From assembly GCF_018342065.1 (NCBI RefSeq), contig NZ_JAFDOE010000005.1, positions 124,001 to 188,000 on the forward strand: a stretch of DNA of 64,000 bases, read 5' to 3'. The notes under the pieces were generated by a model. It worked only from the letters and a program-made list of their open reading frames with translations, did no database searches and was not told the DNA's origin. Below are positions 27,309-37,762 of the stretch, piece by piece. The first letter of the stretch is position 1. Every line of letters starts with the position of its first letter. Origin of the DNA: Citrobacter sp. FP75 (GTDB lineage: Bacteria; Pseudomonadota; Gammaproteobacteria; Enterobacterales; Enterobacteriaceae). A program made the position numbers and the translations under genes.

Positions 27309-27353
27309 GTATTTTCTCAAGTCCTTTGCCACCCTACTTTTTGAGGTGCAAAG
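27297..27353 (+). promoter_or_regulatory. Expression platform: ribosome-site sequester and its competitor
   Basis: Two mutually exclusive hairpins. One pairs 27297-27308 with 27316-27327 (12 pairs, two of them G-U). The other pairs 27324-27333 with 27345-27353 (9 pairs, one bulged C) and buries the end of the GAGG ribosome site and the first base of the thiB GTG start. TPP closing P1 removes the first and allows the second. Confidence 0.7.
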
Positions 27354-28336
27354 TGTTAAAAAAATGTCTTCCGCTTTTACTGCTGTGCGCAGCGCCTGCC
27401 TTCGCCAAACCTGTACTAACTGTCTATACCTACGACTCGTTCGCCGCTGACTGGGGCCCTGGCCCGACCATCAAAAAAGCCTTTGAAGCTGACTGCAACT
27501 GTGAACTGAAGTTGGTGGCGCTGGAAGATGGCGTCTCGCTGCTTAACCGCCTACGCATGGAAGGAAAAAACAGTAAAGCCGACGTGGTGCTCGGTCTGGA
27601 TAACAACCTCCTGGAAGCCGCCACACAAACCAAACTGTTCGCCAAAAGTGGTGTAGCAAGTGACGCCGTTAACGTGCCCGGCGGCTGGAAGAACGATACC
27701 TTCGTTCCGTTTGATTACGGCTACTTCGCCTTCATTTACGACAAAAACAAACTGAAAAATCCGCCGAAGAGCCTGAAAGAACTGGTCGAGAGCGACCAGA
27801 AATGGCGCGTGATTTATCAGGACCCTCGCACCAGCACGCCGGGTCTGGGCCTGCTGCTGTGGATGCAGAAAGTGTACGGCGATAAAGCTCCTGAGGCCTG
27901 GCATAAACTGGCGGCGAAAACCGTTACCGTCACGAAGGGCTGGAGTGAAGCTTACGGCCTGTTCCTGAAAGGTGAAAGCGATCTGGTACTGAGCTATACC
28001 ACCTCTCCGGCGTATCACATCATCGAAGAGAAGAAAGACAACTATGCCGCCGCCAATTTTAGCGAAGGACACTATTTGCAGGTTGAGGTCGCCGCGCGCA
28101 CCGCAGCCAGCAAGCAGCCGGAACTGGCGGAAAAATTCCTGACGTTTATGGTTTCTCCGGCGTTCCAGAATGCGATTCCGACCGGCAACTGGATGTATCC
28201 GGTAACCCAGGTCACTCTCCCTCCAGGAATTGAGCAACTGGAAAAACCGTCTACCGCGCTGGAATTCACCCCGCAGCAGGTTGCGGCTCAACGCCAGGCA
28301 TGGATTAGCGAATGGCAACGCGCTGTCAGCCGTTAA
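27353..28336 (+). CDS. thiB: Thiamine-binding periplasmic protein
   Basis: Solute-binding protein that delivers thiamine, TMP and TPP to the ThiPQ transporter. 327 residues from a GTG start at 27353 with GAGG 6 bases upstream. The signal peptide is about 1-18 (ending APAFA), and the mature protein opens KPVLTVYTYDSF. An earlier TTG in frame was rejected: it lacks a ribosome site and breaks the signal peptide. It overlaps thiP by 25 bases. Also called tbpA. Confidence 0.97.
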   Translation: MLKKCLPLLLLCAAPAFAKPVLTVYTYDSFAADWGPGPTIKKAFEADCNCELKLVALEDGVSLLNRLRMEGKNSKADVVLGLDNNLLEAATQTKLFAKSGVASDAVNVPGGWKNDTFVPFDYGYFAFIYDKNKLKNPPKSLKELVESDQKWRVIYQDPRTSTPGLGLLLWMQKVYGDKAPEAWHKLAAKTVTVTKGWSEAYGLFLKGESDLVLSYTTSPAYHIIEEKKDNYAAANFSEGHYLQVEVAARTAASKQPELAEKFLTFMVSPAFQNAIPTGNWMYPVTQVTLPPGIEQLEKPSTALEFTPQQVAAQRQAWISEWQRAVSR

Positions 28337-29922
28337 TTCCCGGCTGGCTGATCCCTGGGCTTTCGGCCGCTACGCTGATAGTGGCTGTCGCCCTGGCGGC
28401 ATTTCTGGCGCTGTGGCTTAACGCTCCCCAGGGGGACTGGCTTACGCTGTGGCAGGACAGCTACCTGTGGCACGTGGTGCGTTTTTCCTTCTGGCAGGCA
28501 TTTTTATCCGCCGCGCTGTCCGTGATCCCGGCGATCTTCCTCGCCAGGGCGCTCTATCGTCGCCGTTTCCCCGGGCGTATGGCGCTGCTGCGCCTGTGCG
28601 CCATGACGCTGATCCTGCCAGTGCTGGTCGCTGTCTTTGGCATCCTTAGCGTCTACGGTCGCCAGGGTTGGCTGGCCTCACTCTGGCAGGCACTCGGCCT
28701 GGAATGGACGTTTTCACCGTACGGTCTGCAGGGCATTCTGCTGGCGCACGTCTTTTTCAACCTGCCGATGGCCAGCCGTTTACTGCTGCAGTCGCTGGAG
28801 AATATTCCCGGCGAACAGCGGCAGCTCGCCGCACAATTGGGCATGCGCGGCTGGCATTTCTTCCGCTTTGTCGAATGGCCGTGGCTGCGCCGCCAGATCC
28901 CCCCCGTGGCAGCGCTCATCTTTATGCTGTGCTTCGCCAGTTTTGCTACCGTGCTGTCGCTCGGTGGCGGACCGCAGGCGACCACCATTGAGCTGGCTAT
29001 CTATCAGGCGCTGAGCTTCGACTACGATCCCGCGCGCGCCGCTATGCTGGCGCTGATCCAAATGATTTGCTGCTTAGCGCTGGTGCTGCTCAGCCAACGC
29101 ATGAGTCGTGCGATCGCCCCCGGCACGACGCTGGTACAAGGCTGGCGCGATCCCGACGACCGCCTGCACAGTCGCCTGACCGACTCACTGCTGATTATTC
29201 TGGCGCTGTTGCTGTTACTGCCGCCACTGCTGGCAGTGATTATCGATGGTTTCAACCGCCATATACTGGATGTGCTTGCGCAGCCCATATTGTGGCAAGC
29301 CCTGTGGACCTCGCTGCGTATCGCGCTGGCGGCAGGCGTGTTGTGCGTGATACTCACCATGATGCTGCTATGGAGCAGTCGCGAATTGCGTGCCCGGCAG
29401 CAGGTACTGGCAGGCCAGGCGCTGGAACTTAGCGGCATGCTGATCCTCGCCATGCCGGGTATTGTGCTGGCTACCGGATTCTTCCTGTTGCTCAACAACA
29501 GCATTGGACTCCCCGAATCTGCCGACGGCATTGTCATTTTTACCAATGCGCTGATGGCCATCCCTTACGCGCTGAAGGTATTGGAAAACCCGATGCGCGA
29601 CGTGACGGCACGCTACAGTATGTTGTGCCAGTCATTGGGAATTGAAGGATGGTCACGCCTGAAAGTGGTTGAGTTACGTGCGTTGAAACGCCCGCTGGCG
29701 CAGGCGATGGCTTTTGCCTGCGTACTGTCGATTGGTGATTTTGGCGTGGTAGCACTGTTTGGCAACGAGGATTTCCGCACGCTACCGTTTTATCTGTATC
29801 AGCAGATTGGCTCCTATCGCAGCCAGGATGGTGCGGTCACTGCGTTATTGCTGCTGATCCTGTGCTTTACGCTGTTTACCATTATTGAGAAATTACCGGG
29901 TCGAAATGTTAAAACTGATTGA
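28312..29922 (+). CDS. thiP: Thiamine ABC transporter permease
   Basis: Inner-membrane permease for thiamine uptake. 536 residues with about twelve membrane segments from two fused permease units, each with an EAA-type loop for the ATPase: [19 protein letters not shown] near residue 180 and [18 protein letters not shown] near 445. The gene overlaps both neighbours (25 bases with thiB, 17 with thiQ), so the transporter is made as one translation unit. Confidence 0.98.
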   Translation: MATRCQPLIPGWLIPGLSAATLIVAVALAAFLALWLNAPQGDWLTLWQDSYLWHVVRFSFWQAFLSAALSVIPAIFLARALYRRRFPGRMALLRLCAMTLILPVLVAVFGILSVYGRQGWLASLWQALGLEWTFSPYGLQGILLAHVFFNLPMASRLLLQSLENIPGEQRQLAAQLGMRGWHFFRFVEWPWLRRQIPPVAALIFMLCFASFATVLSLGGGPQATTIELAIYQALSFDYDPARAAMLALIQMICCLALVLLSQRMSRAIAPGTTLVQGWRDPDDRLHSRLTDSLLIILALLLLLPPLLAVIIDGFNRHILDVLAQPILWQALWTSLRIALAAGVLCVILTMMLLWSSRELRARQQVLAGQALELSGMLILAMPGIVLATGFFLLLNNSIGLPESADGIVIFTNALMAIPYALKVLENPMRDVTARYSMLCQSLGIEGWSRLKVVELRALKRPLAQAMAFACVLSIGDFGVVALFGNEDFRTLPFYLYQQIGSYRSQDGAVTALLLLILCFTLFTIIEKLPGRNVKTD

Positions 29923-30607
29923 TATCACATGGCTGTATCACCATTTGCCCATGCGCTTTTCGCTGTCGGTTGCGCGCGGTGAACAGGTAGCCGTGCTCGG
30001 ACCCAGCGGTGCCGGAAAAAGCACGCTTTTGAACCTGATTGCCGGTTTTCTGGCTCCAGCCAGCGGCACAATGTTGATTGAGGGTGAAGATCACACGATC
30101 ACGCCGCCTGCTCGTCGGCCTGTCTCGATGCTTTTTCAGGAAAACAATCTGTTCAGCCACCTGAGCGTGCAACAGAACATCGCTCTCGGTCTCAATCCGG
30201 GGTTGAAACTGAACGCGCAACAGCGGGATAAAATGCACCACATTGCCCGGCAGATGGGGCTCGACACGCTGCTGGAAAGGCTTCCCGGTGAGCTTTCCGG
30301 CGGACAACGCCAGCGAGCGGCACTGGCGCGCTGCCTGGTGCGGGAACAACCCGTTTTGCTGCTCGATGAACCGTTCTCGGCACTCGATCCCGCCCTGCGT
30401 CAGGAGATGCTCACGTTGGTGGCCGACGTTTGTCGTGAGAAGCAACTGACTCTGCTGATGGTGTCACACAGCGTAGAAGACGCCGCGCGTATTGCGCCAC
30501 GCTCAATCGTTGTCGCCGACGGACGCATTGCGTGGCAAGGTAAAACGGATGAGTTATTAAGCGGTCATGCCAGCGCTTCGGCGCTGCTGGGCATCAAGCA
30601 TCAGTGA
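29906..30607 (+). CDS. thiQ: Thiamine ABC transporter ATPase
   Basis: Cytoplasmic ATPase driving ThiP. 233 residues from the ATG at 29906. Walker [10 protein letters not shown] at 32-40, Q-loop FQEN near 78, signature LSGGQ at 130-134, Walker B LLLDEP at 151-156 and switch histidine in VSHSVED are all intact. An upstream in-frame start was trimmed because [13 protein letters not shown] is the usual beginning. It is followed by a REP element. Confidence 0.98.
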   Translation: MLKLIDITWLYHHLPMRFSLSVARGEQVAVLGPSGAGKSTLLNLIAGFLAPASGTMLIEGEDHTITPPARRPVSMLFQENNLFSHLSVQQNIALGLNPGLKLNAQQRDKMHHIARQMGLDTLLERLPGELSGGQRQRAALARCLVREQPVLLLDEPFSALDPALRQEMLTLVADVCREKQLTLLMVSHSVEDAARIAPRSIVVADGRIAWQGKTDELLSGHASASALLGIKHQ

Positions 30608-30609
30608 AA

Positions 30610-30644
30610 TGCCGGATGGCGACGCATAAGCGTCCTGTCCGGCA
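30610..30644. repeat. REP element between thiQ and yabI
   Basis: REP palindrome from TGCCGGATGGCGACGC to GCGTCCTGTCCGGCA in the gap between two convergent genes. Confidence 0.9.
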
Positions 30645-30653
30645 AATGATTCG

Positions 30654-31421
30654 TCAATAACCCACGACTTTACGCAGAATATCGATATACACCGGCATCA
30701 GCGGGTGGCGAATCAGCGCGATCAGCGCCACAACACCGATACCGAGAATAAGCGGCGCCAGATACAGCAGTCGGCCTCGCGGCAACCAGGCGGTTAAGCG
30801 ATCGACCGCCGCTTTACCGCTACGCCACAGTCGCCAGCACAGCCAGCCCCCGACCCACAGCAGCAGCGCGGTCGCCAACAGCAGCCATTTGAAATCGCCA
30901 CTTTGCACATCGGAGGGAATATCAATTGCCGCACCCGCCAGGATACCCGGCAGAAAATAGAACGGCGGCCACAATACGCAGCCGATGATATTGGGCACAA
31001 TAAATTTCGCGACAGGCAGATCCAGCATCCCCGCCACCATCGGCACCAGCGGCCGCGTCGGGCCAACAAAACGTCCAACCAGAATGGTAAACATGCTGTG
31101 CTGATGGAGCGCATGCTCGGTTTTATCCAGTAGCGCCTTGTTCTTTTTCATAAAAGACCAGCGGTGCAGCGGCTTTTTAAAACGCCAACCTAACCAGAAG
31201 GAGATCCAGTCACCCATCAGGCAACCGACGATACCCGCAAGCCAGGCATGCCAGAAGTTCAGTTCACCGCTGCCAATCAGCGCCCCCAGTCCGGCCATCA
31301 ACACGGTACCAGGTAAAATTAAGCCAACCAGCGCCAGCGACTCCAGAAAAGCCACCAGCAGTACGGCTATCAAAGAGTATACGGCGGACTGGAGAATAAA
31401 ATGTTCCAGCAATGCTTGCAT
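30654..31421 (-). CDS. yabI: DedA family inner-membrane protein YabI
   Basis: 255-residue polytopic membrane protein of the DedA/SNARE-associated family, whose members include flippases for undecaprenyl phosphate and phospholipids. The DedA signature GRFVGPTRPLVPMVAGM lies near residues 115-132, and the ALVGLILPGT motif sits in the first third. YabI itself has no proven substrate. It lies downstream of araC on the same strand with about 120 bases between. Confidence 0.95.
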   Translation of the reverse strand: MQALLEHFILQSAVYSLIAVLLVAFLESLALVGLILPGTVLMAGLGALIGSGELNFWHAWLAGIVGCLMGDWISFWLGWRFKKPLHRWSFMKKNKALLDKTEHALHQHSMFTILVGRFVGPTRPLVPMVAGMLDLPVAKFIVPNIIGCVLWPPFYFLPGILAGAAIDIPSDVQSGDFKWLLLATALLLWVGGWLCWRLWRSGKAAVDRLTAWLPRGRLLYLAPLILGIGVVALIALIRHPLMPVYIDILRKVVGY

Positions 31422-31540
31422 AATGTGTCCGTCAGATTTACGAAGCAGGGATTTTGATAACCCTTCTCAACTTCGTCAAGCCATCAATTGTCTGAATAGA
31501 TTGCCAGTTATGACAACTTTCAGGACACATCATTCACTTT

Positions 31541-32386
31541 TTATTCACATCCAGCGCGAAACTCGCTCGGGCTGGCACCGGTACATTTTTTAAAAACGCG
31601 GGAGAAATAGAGCTGATCGTCAAACCCGACGTTGCGCCCGACGGTGGCAATGGGCATGCGTGTGGTGCTTAACAGGAGCTTTGCCTGGCTGATGCGCTGA
31701 TCCTCACGCCAGCTGAGTACGCTAATTCCTAGCTGCTGGCGGAACAGGTGCGACAAACGAGAAGGCGACAGGCAAACATGCTGCGCGACGCTGGCAATAT
31801 CAAAATTGCTGTCCGCCAGGTGATCGCTGATGTACTGGCAGGCATCGCGCACGCGGTTATCCATTGGCGGATGCAGCGATTCGTTAATCGCTTCCATGCG
31901 TCTGAGCAGCAGTTGCTCAAGTAAATTAATCGCCAGCAGTTCGGAGTAACGCCCCTCCCGTTGCCCGGCACTGATTATCTGACCGAACAGTTCGTTGAAG
32001 TGCGGCTGATGCACTTCATCCGGGCGAAAGAAGCCGGTCTGGGCAAAGATTGCCGGCCAGGCCAGCCACTCCTGCCAGTAGGCGCGCGGACGGAAGTAGA
32101 CCCACTGGTGATACCACTCGCTGGCTTCGGGATGGCGGCCGTAATGGTGAACTTCACCCGGTGGAAACAGCAAAATATCACCCGGCCGGCAGACAAACTG
32201 CTTACCCTGATTGTTGATGACCCCTTCCCCACGAATAGTCAGATTCAGGATGTAACCCTTCATCCCCAGTGGTCTGTCGATAAAAAAATCCAGGTATCCG
32301 TTCGCCTCGATAGGGGTTAATCCCGCCACTAAATGTGCGTTAAATGAGTAGCCCGGCAACAGGGGATCGTTTTGCGGTTCAGCCAT
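31541..32386 (-). CDS. araC: Arabinose operon regulator AraC
   Basis: Dual regulator that loops DNA to repress araBAD without arabinose and activates it with arabinose. 281 residues: N-terminal arm and arabinose-binding cupin domain (about 1-165), linker, then two helix-turn-helix units ([20 protein letters not shown] and [20 protein letters not shown]). The length equals the Salmonella and Citrobacter proteins; the E. coli one has an 11-residue longer tail. Confidence 0.98.
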   Translation of the reverse strand: MAEPQNDPLLPGYSFNAHLVAGLTPIEANGYLDFFIDRPLGMKGYILNLTIRGEGVINNQGKQFVCRPGDILLFPPGEVHHYGRHPEASEWYHQWVYFRPRAYWQEWLAWPAIFAQTGFFRPDEVHQPHFNELFGQIISAGQREGRYSELLAINLLEQLLLRRMEAINESLHPPMDNRVRDACQYISDHLADSNFDIASVAQHVCLSPSRLSHLFRQQLGISVLSWREDQRISQAKLLLSTTRMPIATVGRNVGFDDQLYFSRVFKKCTGASPSEFRAGCE

Positions 32387-32414
32387 AATTTCAATACTCC
32401 CGGTGTTCTGATAA

Positions 32415-32431
32415 GAAACAAATCGTCCATA
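32415..32431. promoter_or_regulatory. araO2 half-site (AraC looping site)
   Basis: The half-site AAACAAATCGTCCATA lies in the araC leader at the place of E. coli araO2, about 210 bases from araI1, and shares the TCCATA end with I1. Confidence 0.7.
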
Positions 32432-32558
32432 TTATGCAAGACATCGTCACCGTCGCCCCTGTAGACCACTGTGGTTTCAGTGATGGACCATCAACCCCGC
32501 TTGCGAAAAGCACTTTGCAAAAAACATGTCCTGTGCCAACGATAAAAATGGCTAACAA

Positions 32559-32590
32559 AAGTGTCTATAACTACGGCAGAAATGTCCACA
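32559..32590. promoter_or_regulatory. araO1 (AraC autoregulation site)
   Basis: The stretch opening AAGTGTCTATAACTACGGC and ending TGTCCACA matches the known O1 operator in place and sequence; it covers the araC promoter. Confidence 0.75.
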
Positions 32591-32597
32591 TTGAATA

Positions 32598-32613
32598 TTT
32601 GCACGGCGTCACA
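32598..32613. promoter_or_regulatory. CRP site of the ara control region
   Basis: TTTGCACGGCGTCACA: the right half TCACA is perfect and the left half is weak, as in the E. coli ara CRP site. Confidence 0.75.
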
Positions 32614-32626
32614 CTTTGTGATGTGA

Positions 32627-34435
<1,809 letters not shown>

Positions 34436-34445
34436 GGACACGACA

Positions 34446-35948
34446 ATGACGATTTTTGATAACTATGAAGTGTGGTTTGTGATTGGTAGCCAGCATCTGT
34501 ATGGCCCTGAAACCCTGCGTCAGGTAACCCAACATGCCGAGCACGTCGTTAACGCACTGAATACTGAAGCAAAACTGCCTTGCAAACTGGTGTTAAAACC
34601 GCTGGGTACTTCACCTGACGAAATTACCGCTATTTGTCGTGACGCTAACTACGACGATCGCTGTGCAGGTCTGGTGGTCTGGCTGCACACTTTCTCCCCG
34701 GCCAAAATGTGGATCAACGGCCTGACTATTCTCAACAAACCGCTGATGCAGTTCCATACCCAGTTCAACGCCGCCCTGCCGTGGGACAGCATTGATATGG
34801 ACTTTATGAACCTGAACCAGACCGCACACGGCGGCCGTGAGTTCGGCTTCATCGGCGCACGTATGCGCCAGCAGCACGCCGTAGTCACCGGTCACTGGCA
34901 GGATAAACAAGCACACGAACGTATCGGCTCCTGGATGCGTCAGGCCGTGTCCAAACAGGATACCCGCCATCTGAAGGTGTGCCGTTTTGGCGACAACATG
35001 CGTGAAGTAGCAGTCACTGACGGCGATAAAGTGGCCGCGCAGATCAAATTCGGCTTCTCGGTGAACACCTGGGCCGTGGGCGATCTGGTACAGGTGGTGA
35101 ACGCCATTAGCGACGGTGAAATCAACGCGCTGATCGACGAGTACGAAAGCACTTACACCATGACGGCGGCCACGCAAATCCACGGTGAAAAACGTCAGAA
35201 CGTCCTGGAGGCGGCCCGTATTGAACTGGGGATGAAGCGTTTCCTCGAGCAGGGTGGATTCCACGCTTTCACCACTACATTTGAAGATTTACACGGCCTG
35301 AAACAACTCCCGGGTCTGGCCGTACAGCGTCTGATGCAGCAGGGCTACGGCTTTGCGGGCGAAGGCGACTGGAAAACCGCCGCTCTGCTTCGCATCATGA
35401 AGGTGATGTCAACCGGTCTGCAGGGCGGCACCTCATTTATGGAGGATTACACCTACCACTTCGAGAAGGGCAACGATCTGGTGCTCGGCTCACACATGCT
35501 GGAAGTGTGTCCGTCTATCGCAGTGGAAGAGAAACCGATCCTCGACGTACAGCACCTCGGTATTGGCGGTAAAGACGATCCCGCTCGCCTGATCTTCAAC
35601 ACCAAAACCGGTCCGGCTGTGGTTGCCAGCCTGATCGATCTCGGCGATCGCTATCGCCTGTTGGTTAACTGCATCGACACAGTTAAAACACCACACGACC
35701 TGCCGAAACTGCCGGTAGCGAACGCATTGTGGAAAGCCCAGCCGGATCTGCCAACCGCTTCTGAAGCATGGATCCTTGCCGGTGGCGCGCACCACACCGT
35801 ATTCAGCCACGCGCTGGATCTGAATGACATGCGTCAGTTCGCTGAAATGCACGACATCGAGATCGCCGTGATCGACAACGATACCCGCCTGCCGGCCTTT
35901 AAGGACGCGCTGCGCTGGAACGACGTGTATTACGGTTTTAAACGTTAA
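34446..35948 (+). CDS. araA: L-arabinose isomerase
   Basis: Manganese-dependent isomerase turning L-arabinose into L-ribulose. 500 residues, normal length. Active-site glutamates lie in the [12 protein letters not shown] and [11 protein letters not shown] segments, and metal histidines in [11 protein letters not shown] and near [10 protein letters not shown]. Ten bases separate it from araB. Confidence 0.99.
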   Translation: MTIFDNYEVWFVIGSQHLYGPETLRQVTQHAEHVVNALNTEAKLPCKLVLKPLGTSPDEITAICRDANYDDRCAGLVVWLHTFSPAKMWINGLTILNKPLMQFHTQFNAALPWDSIDMDFMNLNQTAHGGREFGFIGARMRQQHAVVTGHWQDKQAHERIGSWMRQAVSKQDTRHLKVCRFGDNMREVAVTDGDKVAAQIKFGFSVNTWAVGDLVQVVNAISDGEINALIDEYESTYTMTAATQIHGEKRQNVLEAARIELGMKRFLEQGGFHAFTTTFEDLHGLKQLPGLAVQRLMQQGYGFAGEGDWKTAALLRIMKVMSTGLQGGTSFMEDYTYHFEKGNDLVLGSHMLEVCPSIAVEEKPILDVQHLGIGGKDDPARLIFNTKTGPAVVASLIDLGDRYRLLVNCIDTVKTPHDLPKLPVANALWKAQPDLPTASEAWILAGGAHHTVFSHALDLNDMRQFAEMHDIEIAVIDNDTRLPAFKDALRWNDVYYGFKR

Positions 35949-35962
35949 GAGTGAAATCTGAA

Positions 35963-36030
35963 TGCCCGGTGGCACTGCGTTTACCGGGCCTACGGTCCTG
36001 TAGGCCGGATAAGCAAAGCGCCATCCGGCA
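35963..36030. repeat. Paired REP (BIME-like) between araA and araD
   Basis: Two REP-type palindromes about 6 bases apart: 35963-35993 (TGCCCGGTGG with ACCGGGCC) and 36000-36030 (TAGGCCGGATAAG with CATCCGGCA). They sit inside the araBAD operon, as in E. coli where a longer REP stretch fills this gap. Confidence 0.9.
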
Positions 36031-36042
36031 TGGAGACAGCTA

Positions 36043-36738
36043 ATGCTAGAAGATCTCAAACGTCAGGTACTGGAAGCAAACCTGGCGCTGCCAAAGCACA
36101 ACCTGGTAACGCTCACCTGGGGGAACGTCAGCGCCGTCGACCGCGAACGCGGCGTGTTGGTGATTAAACCTTCCGGGGTTGATTACAGTGTAATGACCGC
36201 TGACGACATGGTGGTGGTCAGTATCGCCACGGGTGACGTGGTGGAGGGGCAAAAAAAACCATCCTCCGACACACCAACGCATCGTCTGCTGTATCAGGCA
36301 TTCCCGAGCATTGGCGGCATTGTTCATACCCATTCGCGTCACGCAACCATCTGGGCGCAGGCAGGTCAGTCGATTCCAGCCACGGGAACCACCCACGCAG
36401 ACTATTTCTACGGTTCAATTCCCTGCACGCGTAAAATGACCGATAGCGAGATTAACGGCGAATATGAATGGGAAACCGGCAGTGTGATCGTTGAAACCTT
36501 TGAGAAACAAGGTATTGACGCAGCGCAGATGCCTGGCGTGTTAGTGCACTCTCACGGCCCGTTTGCGTGGGGAAAAAATGCCGAAGATGCGGTGCATAAC
36601 GCCATCGTGCTGGAGGAAGTGGCCTATATGGGGATCTTCTGCCGCCAGCTCGCGCCACAATTGCCCGATATGCAGCAAACGCTACTAGACAAACATTACC
36701 TGCGTAAGCACGGTGCTAAAGCCTACTACGGACAGTAA
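36043..36738 (+). CDS. araD: L-ribulose-5-phosphate 4-epimerase
   Basis: Zinc enzyme of the class II aldolase fold that converts L-ribulose 5-phosphate to D-xylulose 5-phosphate. 231 residues. Catalytic Asp76 lies in PSSDTPTH. The zinc histidines are His95 and His97 (HTHSRH) and a third in [10 protein letters not shown] near 171. It ends the arabinose operon; a terminator follows. Confidence 0.99.
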   Translation: MLEDLKRQVLEANLALPKHNLVTLTWGNVSAVDRERGVLVIKPSGVDYSVMTADDMVVVSIATGDVVEGQKKPSSDTPTHRLLYQAFPSIGGIVHTHSRHATIWAQAGQSIPATGTTHADYFYGSIPCTRKMTDSEINGEYEWETGSVIVETFEKQGIDAAQMPGVLVHSHGPFAWGKNAEDAVHNAIVLEEVAYMGIFCRQLAPQLPDMQQTLLDKHYLRKHGAKAYYGQ

Positions 36739-36750
36739 CCCTCTTTTTAT

Positions 36751-36785
36751 AAGCGCGTTTTGGTAGTAGCGCGCTTTATTTTTAT
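36751..36785 (+). terminator. araBAD terminator
   Basis: Stem AAGCGCG/CGCGCTT (36751-36757 with 36770-36776) followed by the T-rich tail TATTTTTATT, 12 bases after the araD stop. It faces the converging orphan gene. Confidence 0.75.
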
Positions 36786-37165
36786 TCTGCTATGTATTCA
36801 GCAAAAGCACTTTGATAAACACAGTTATTAGAACAAACATACTCAATCACATTATCGTAATTTCCATGTGTTTCCTCCCCTTCCAGCGAATGAAAGAAAA
36901 TATAGTCTGTGATTGTGGACTGCCATTTCTGCCCACGCAATAAATAGTTAATCACTGTGTCCCGATGACCATTTCTTCTGTCATGCCCCTGCCAGTGAAA
37001 AAAAGCGTTTCCACCTTCAATGATTTCAGCCCGCCAAATTTGTCCGGTCCATGTTTTATACTCAATATATTTGCTCACGGCTTTGATTGATGGGTTTGAA
37101 AGTTGAGTATTAACAAAAAGATAATTTTGGTATCCTGGCAAGATCGCCTGAGTATAGATATTCAT
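36782..37165 (-). CDS. Orphan protein of unknown function
   Basis: 127 residues from the ATG at 37165, which has GGAGT 4 bases upstream; the reading frame extends 15 codons further up, but without such a site. It starts MNIYTQAILPGYQNYLFVNT and is rich in Tyr, Asn, Trp and His (WTGQIW, NAFFHWQGHDRRNGHRD). Two cysteines lie close together near the end (CSNNC). There is no signal peptide or membrane helix. Base composition is clearly more AT-rich than araD and polB on either side, which suggests transfer. I do not recognise the family. Confidence 0.65.
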   Translation of the reverse strand: MNIYTQAILPGYQNYLFVNTQLSNPSIKAVSKYIEYKTWTGQIWRAEIIEGGNAFFHWQGHDRRNGHRDTVINYLLRGQKWQSTITDYIFFHSLEGEETHGNYDNVIEYVCSNNCVYQSAFAEYIAE

Positions 37166-37233
37166 AAAAACTCCATTCCATGCACTTTCCGGGTATTTAT
37201 TAAGAAGCATCCGAACAATAAGTTGATAATAAA

Positions 37234-37485
37234 ATTATATCCGAGATAAAAACAAAATTTTACAGAGAGATTCCCGACGAATTCGAACTGAAAATCCGTT
37301 TCTATTCGGCAATAAACACCGTTAAAACATATTATATTTCAGACTCATATCAGGATGCTTCGAATGAAATTTTTACATCAACCATTAACAAGCACAATTA
37401 AAAAAAACAAACTTTTCTTGGATCCGAGAAAGATGTAGCAAAATTAAATGATCACAAATCTGAAAAAGCAGAAAACATCCGATAA
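37234..37485 (+). pseudogene. Decayed reading frame, possible gene remnant
   Basis: One frame reads as natural-looking protein without an ATG: about 55 codons with REIPDEFELKIRFYSAINTV up to a TAA at 37399-37401. The same frame then gives 27 more codons (FLGSEKDVAKLNDHKSEKAE) to a second TAA at 37483. The mix of charged and hydrophobic residues is unlike random AT-rich sequence. It could equally be chance; no family recognised. Confidence 0.3.
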
Positions 37486-37691
37486 TGCACTTGAAAATAC
37501 TAATTCAATACATAAATCAGACAGGTAGTAGAGATTTAAGAGAGCAGTCACACAAATAAAATACTTTTCTGCAACTCGTCTTGGTCTCCGTATTCATATT
37601 TTAAATGCGAAGATAACCAGGCTGGCGCAAGCACGGTTTTTACTCAGAGAAGCTTTTTACTACAGCGGATACCGCGTCTTACGCCTAATGC
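37486..37691. other. AT-rich gap before polB
   Basis: About 200 bases with no supported gene or RNA. The composition moves back to the normal core value toward polB, so the right edge of the accessory pocket lies near 37610. Confidence 0.4.
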
Positions 37692-37707
37692 CTGTACAAA
37701 AAAACAG
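37692..37707. promoter_or_regulatory. LexA box of polB
   Basis: CTGTACAAAAAAACAG fits the SOS box rule CTG-N10-CAG. A TATAAT -10 lies at 37728-37733, so LexA bound here would cover the promoter -35 (about 37705-37710). Confidence 0.85.
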
Positions 37708-37762
37708 TACACCCGAGTAAACCAGGCTATAATAATGTCTGGCTTTTTGATGGATACGCAGC

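Noticed and set aside
28653-29061. Long antisense frames inside thiP
   Set aside because: GC-rich codon-position shadows of a clear gene, with no protein-family look and no ribosome sites.
36782-37485. A defence island or prophage remnant
   Set aside because: Under 1 kb, with no integrase, att repeat, tRNA or recognisable defence domain; only an orphan and a decayed frame can be supported.
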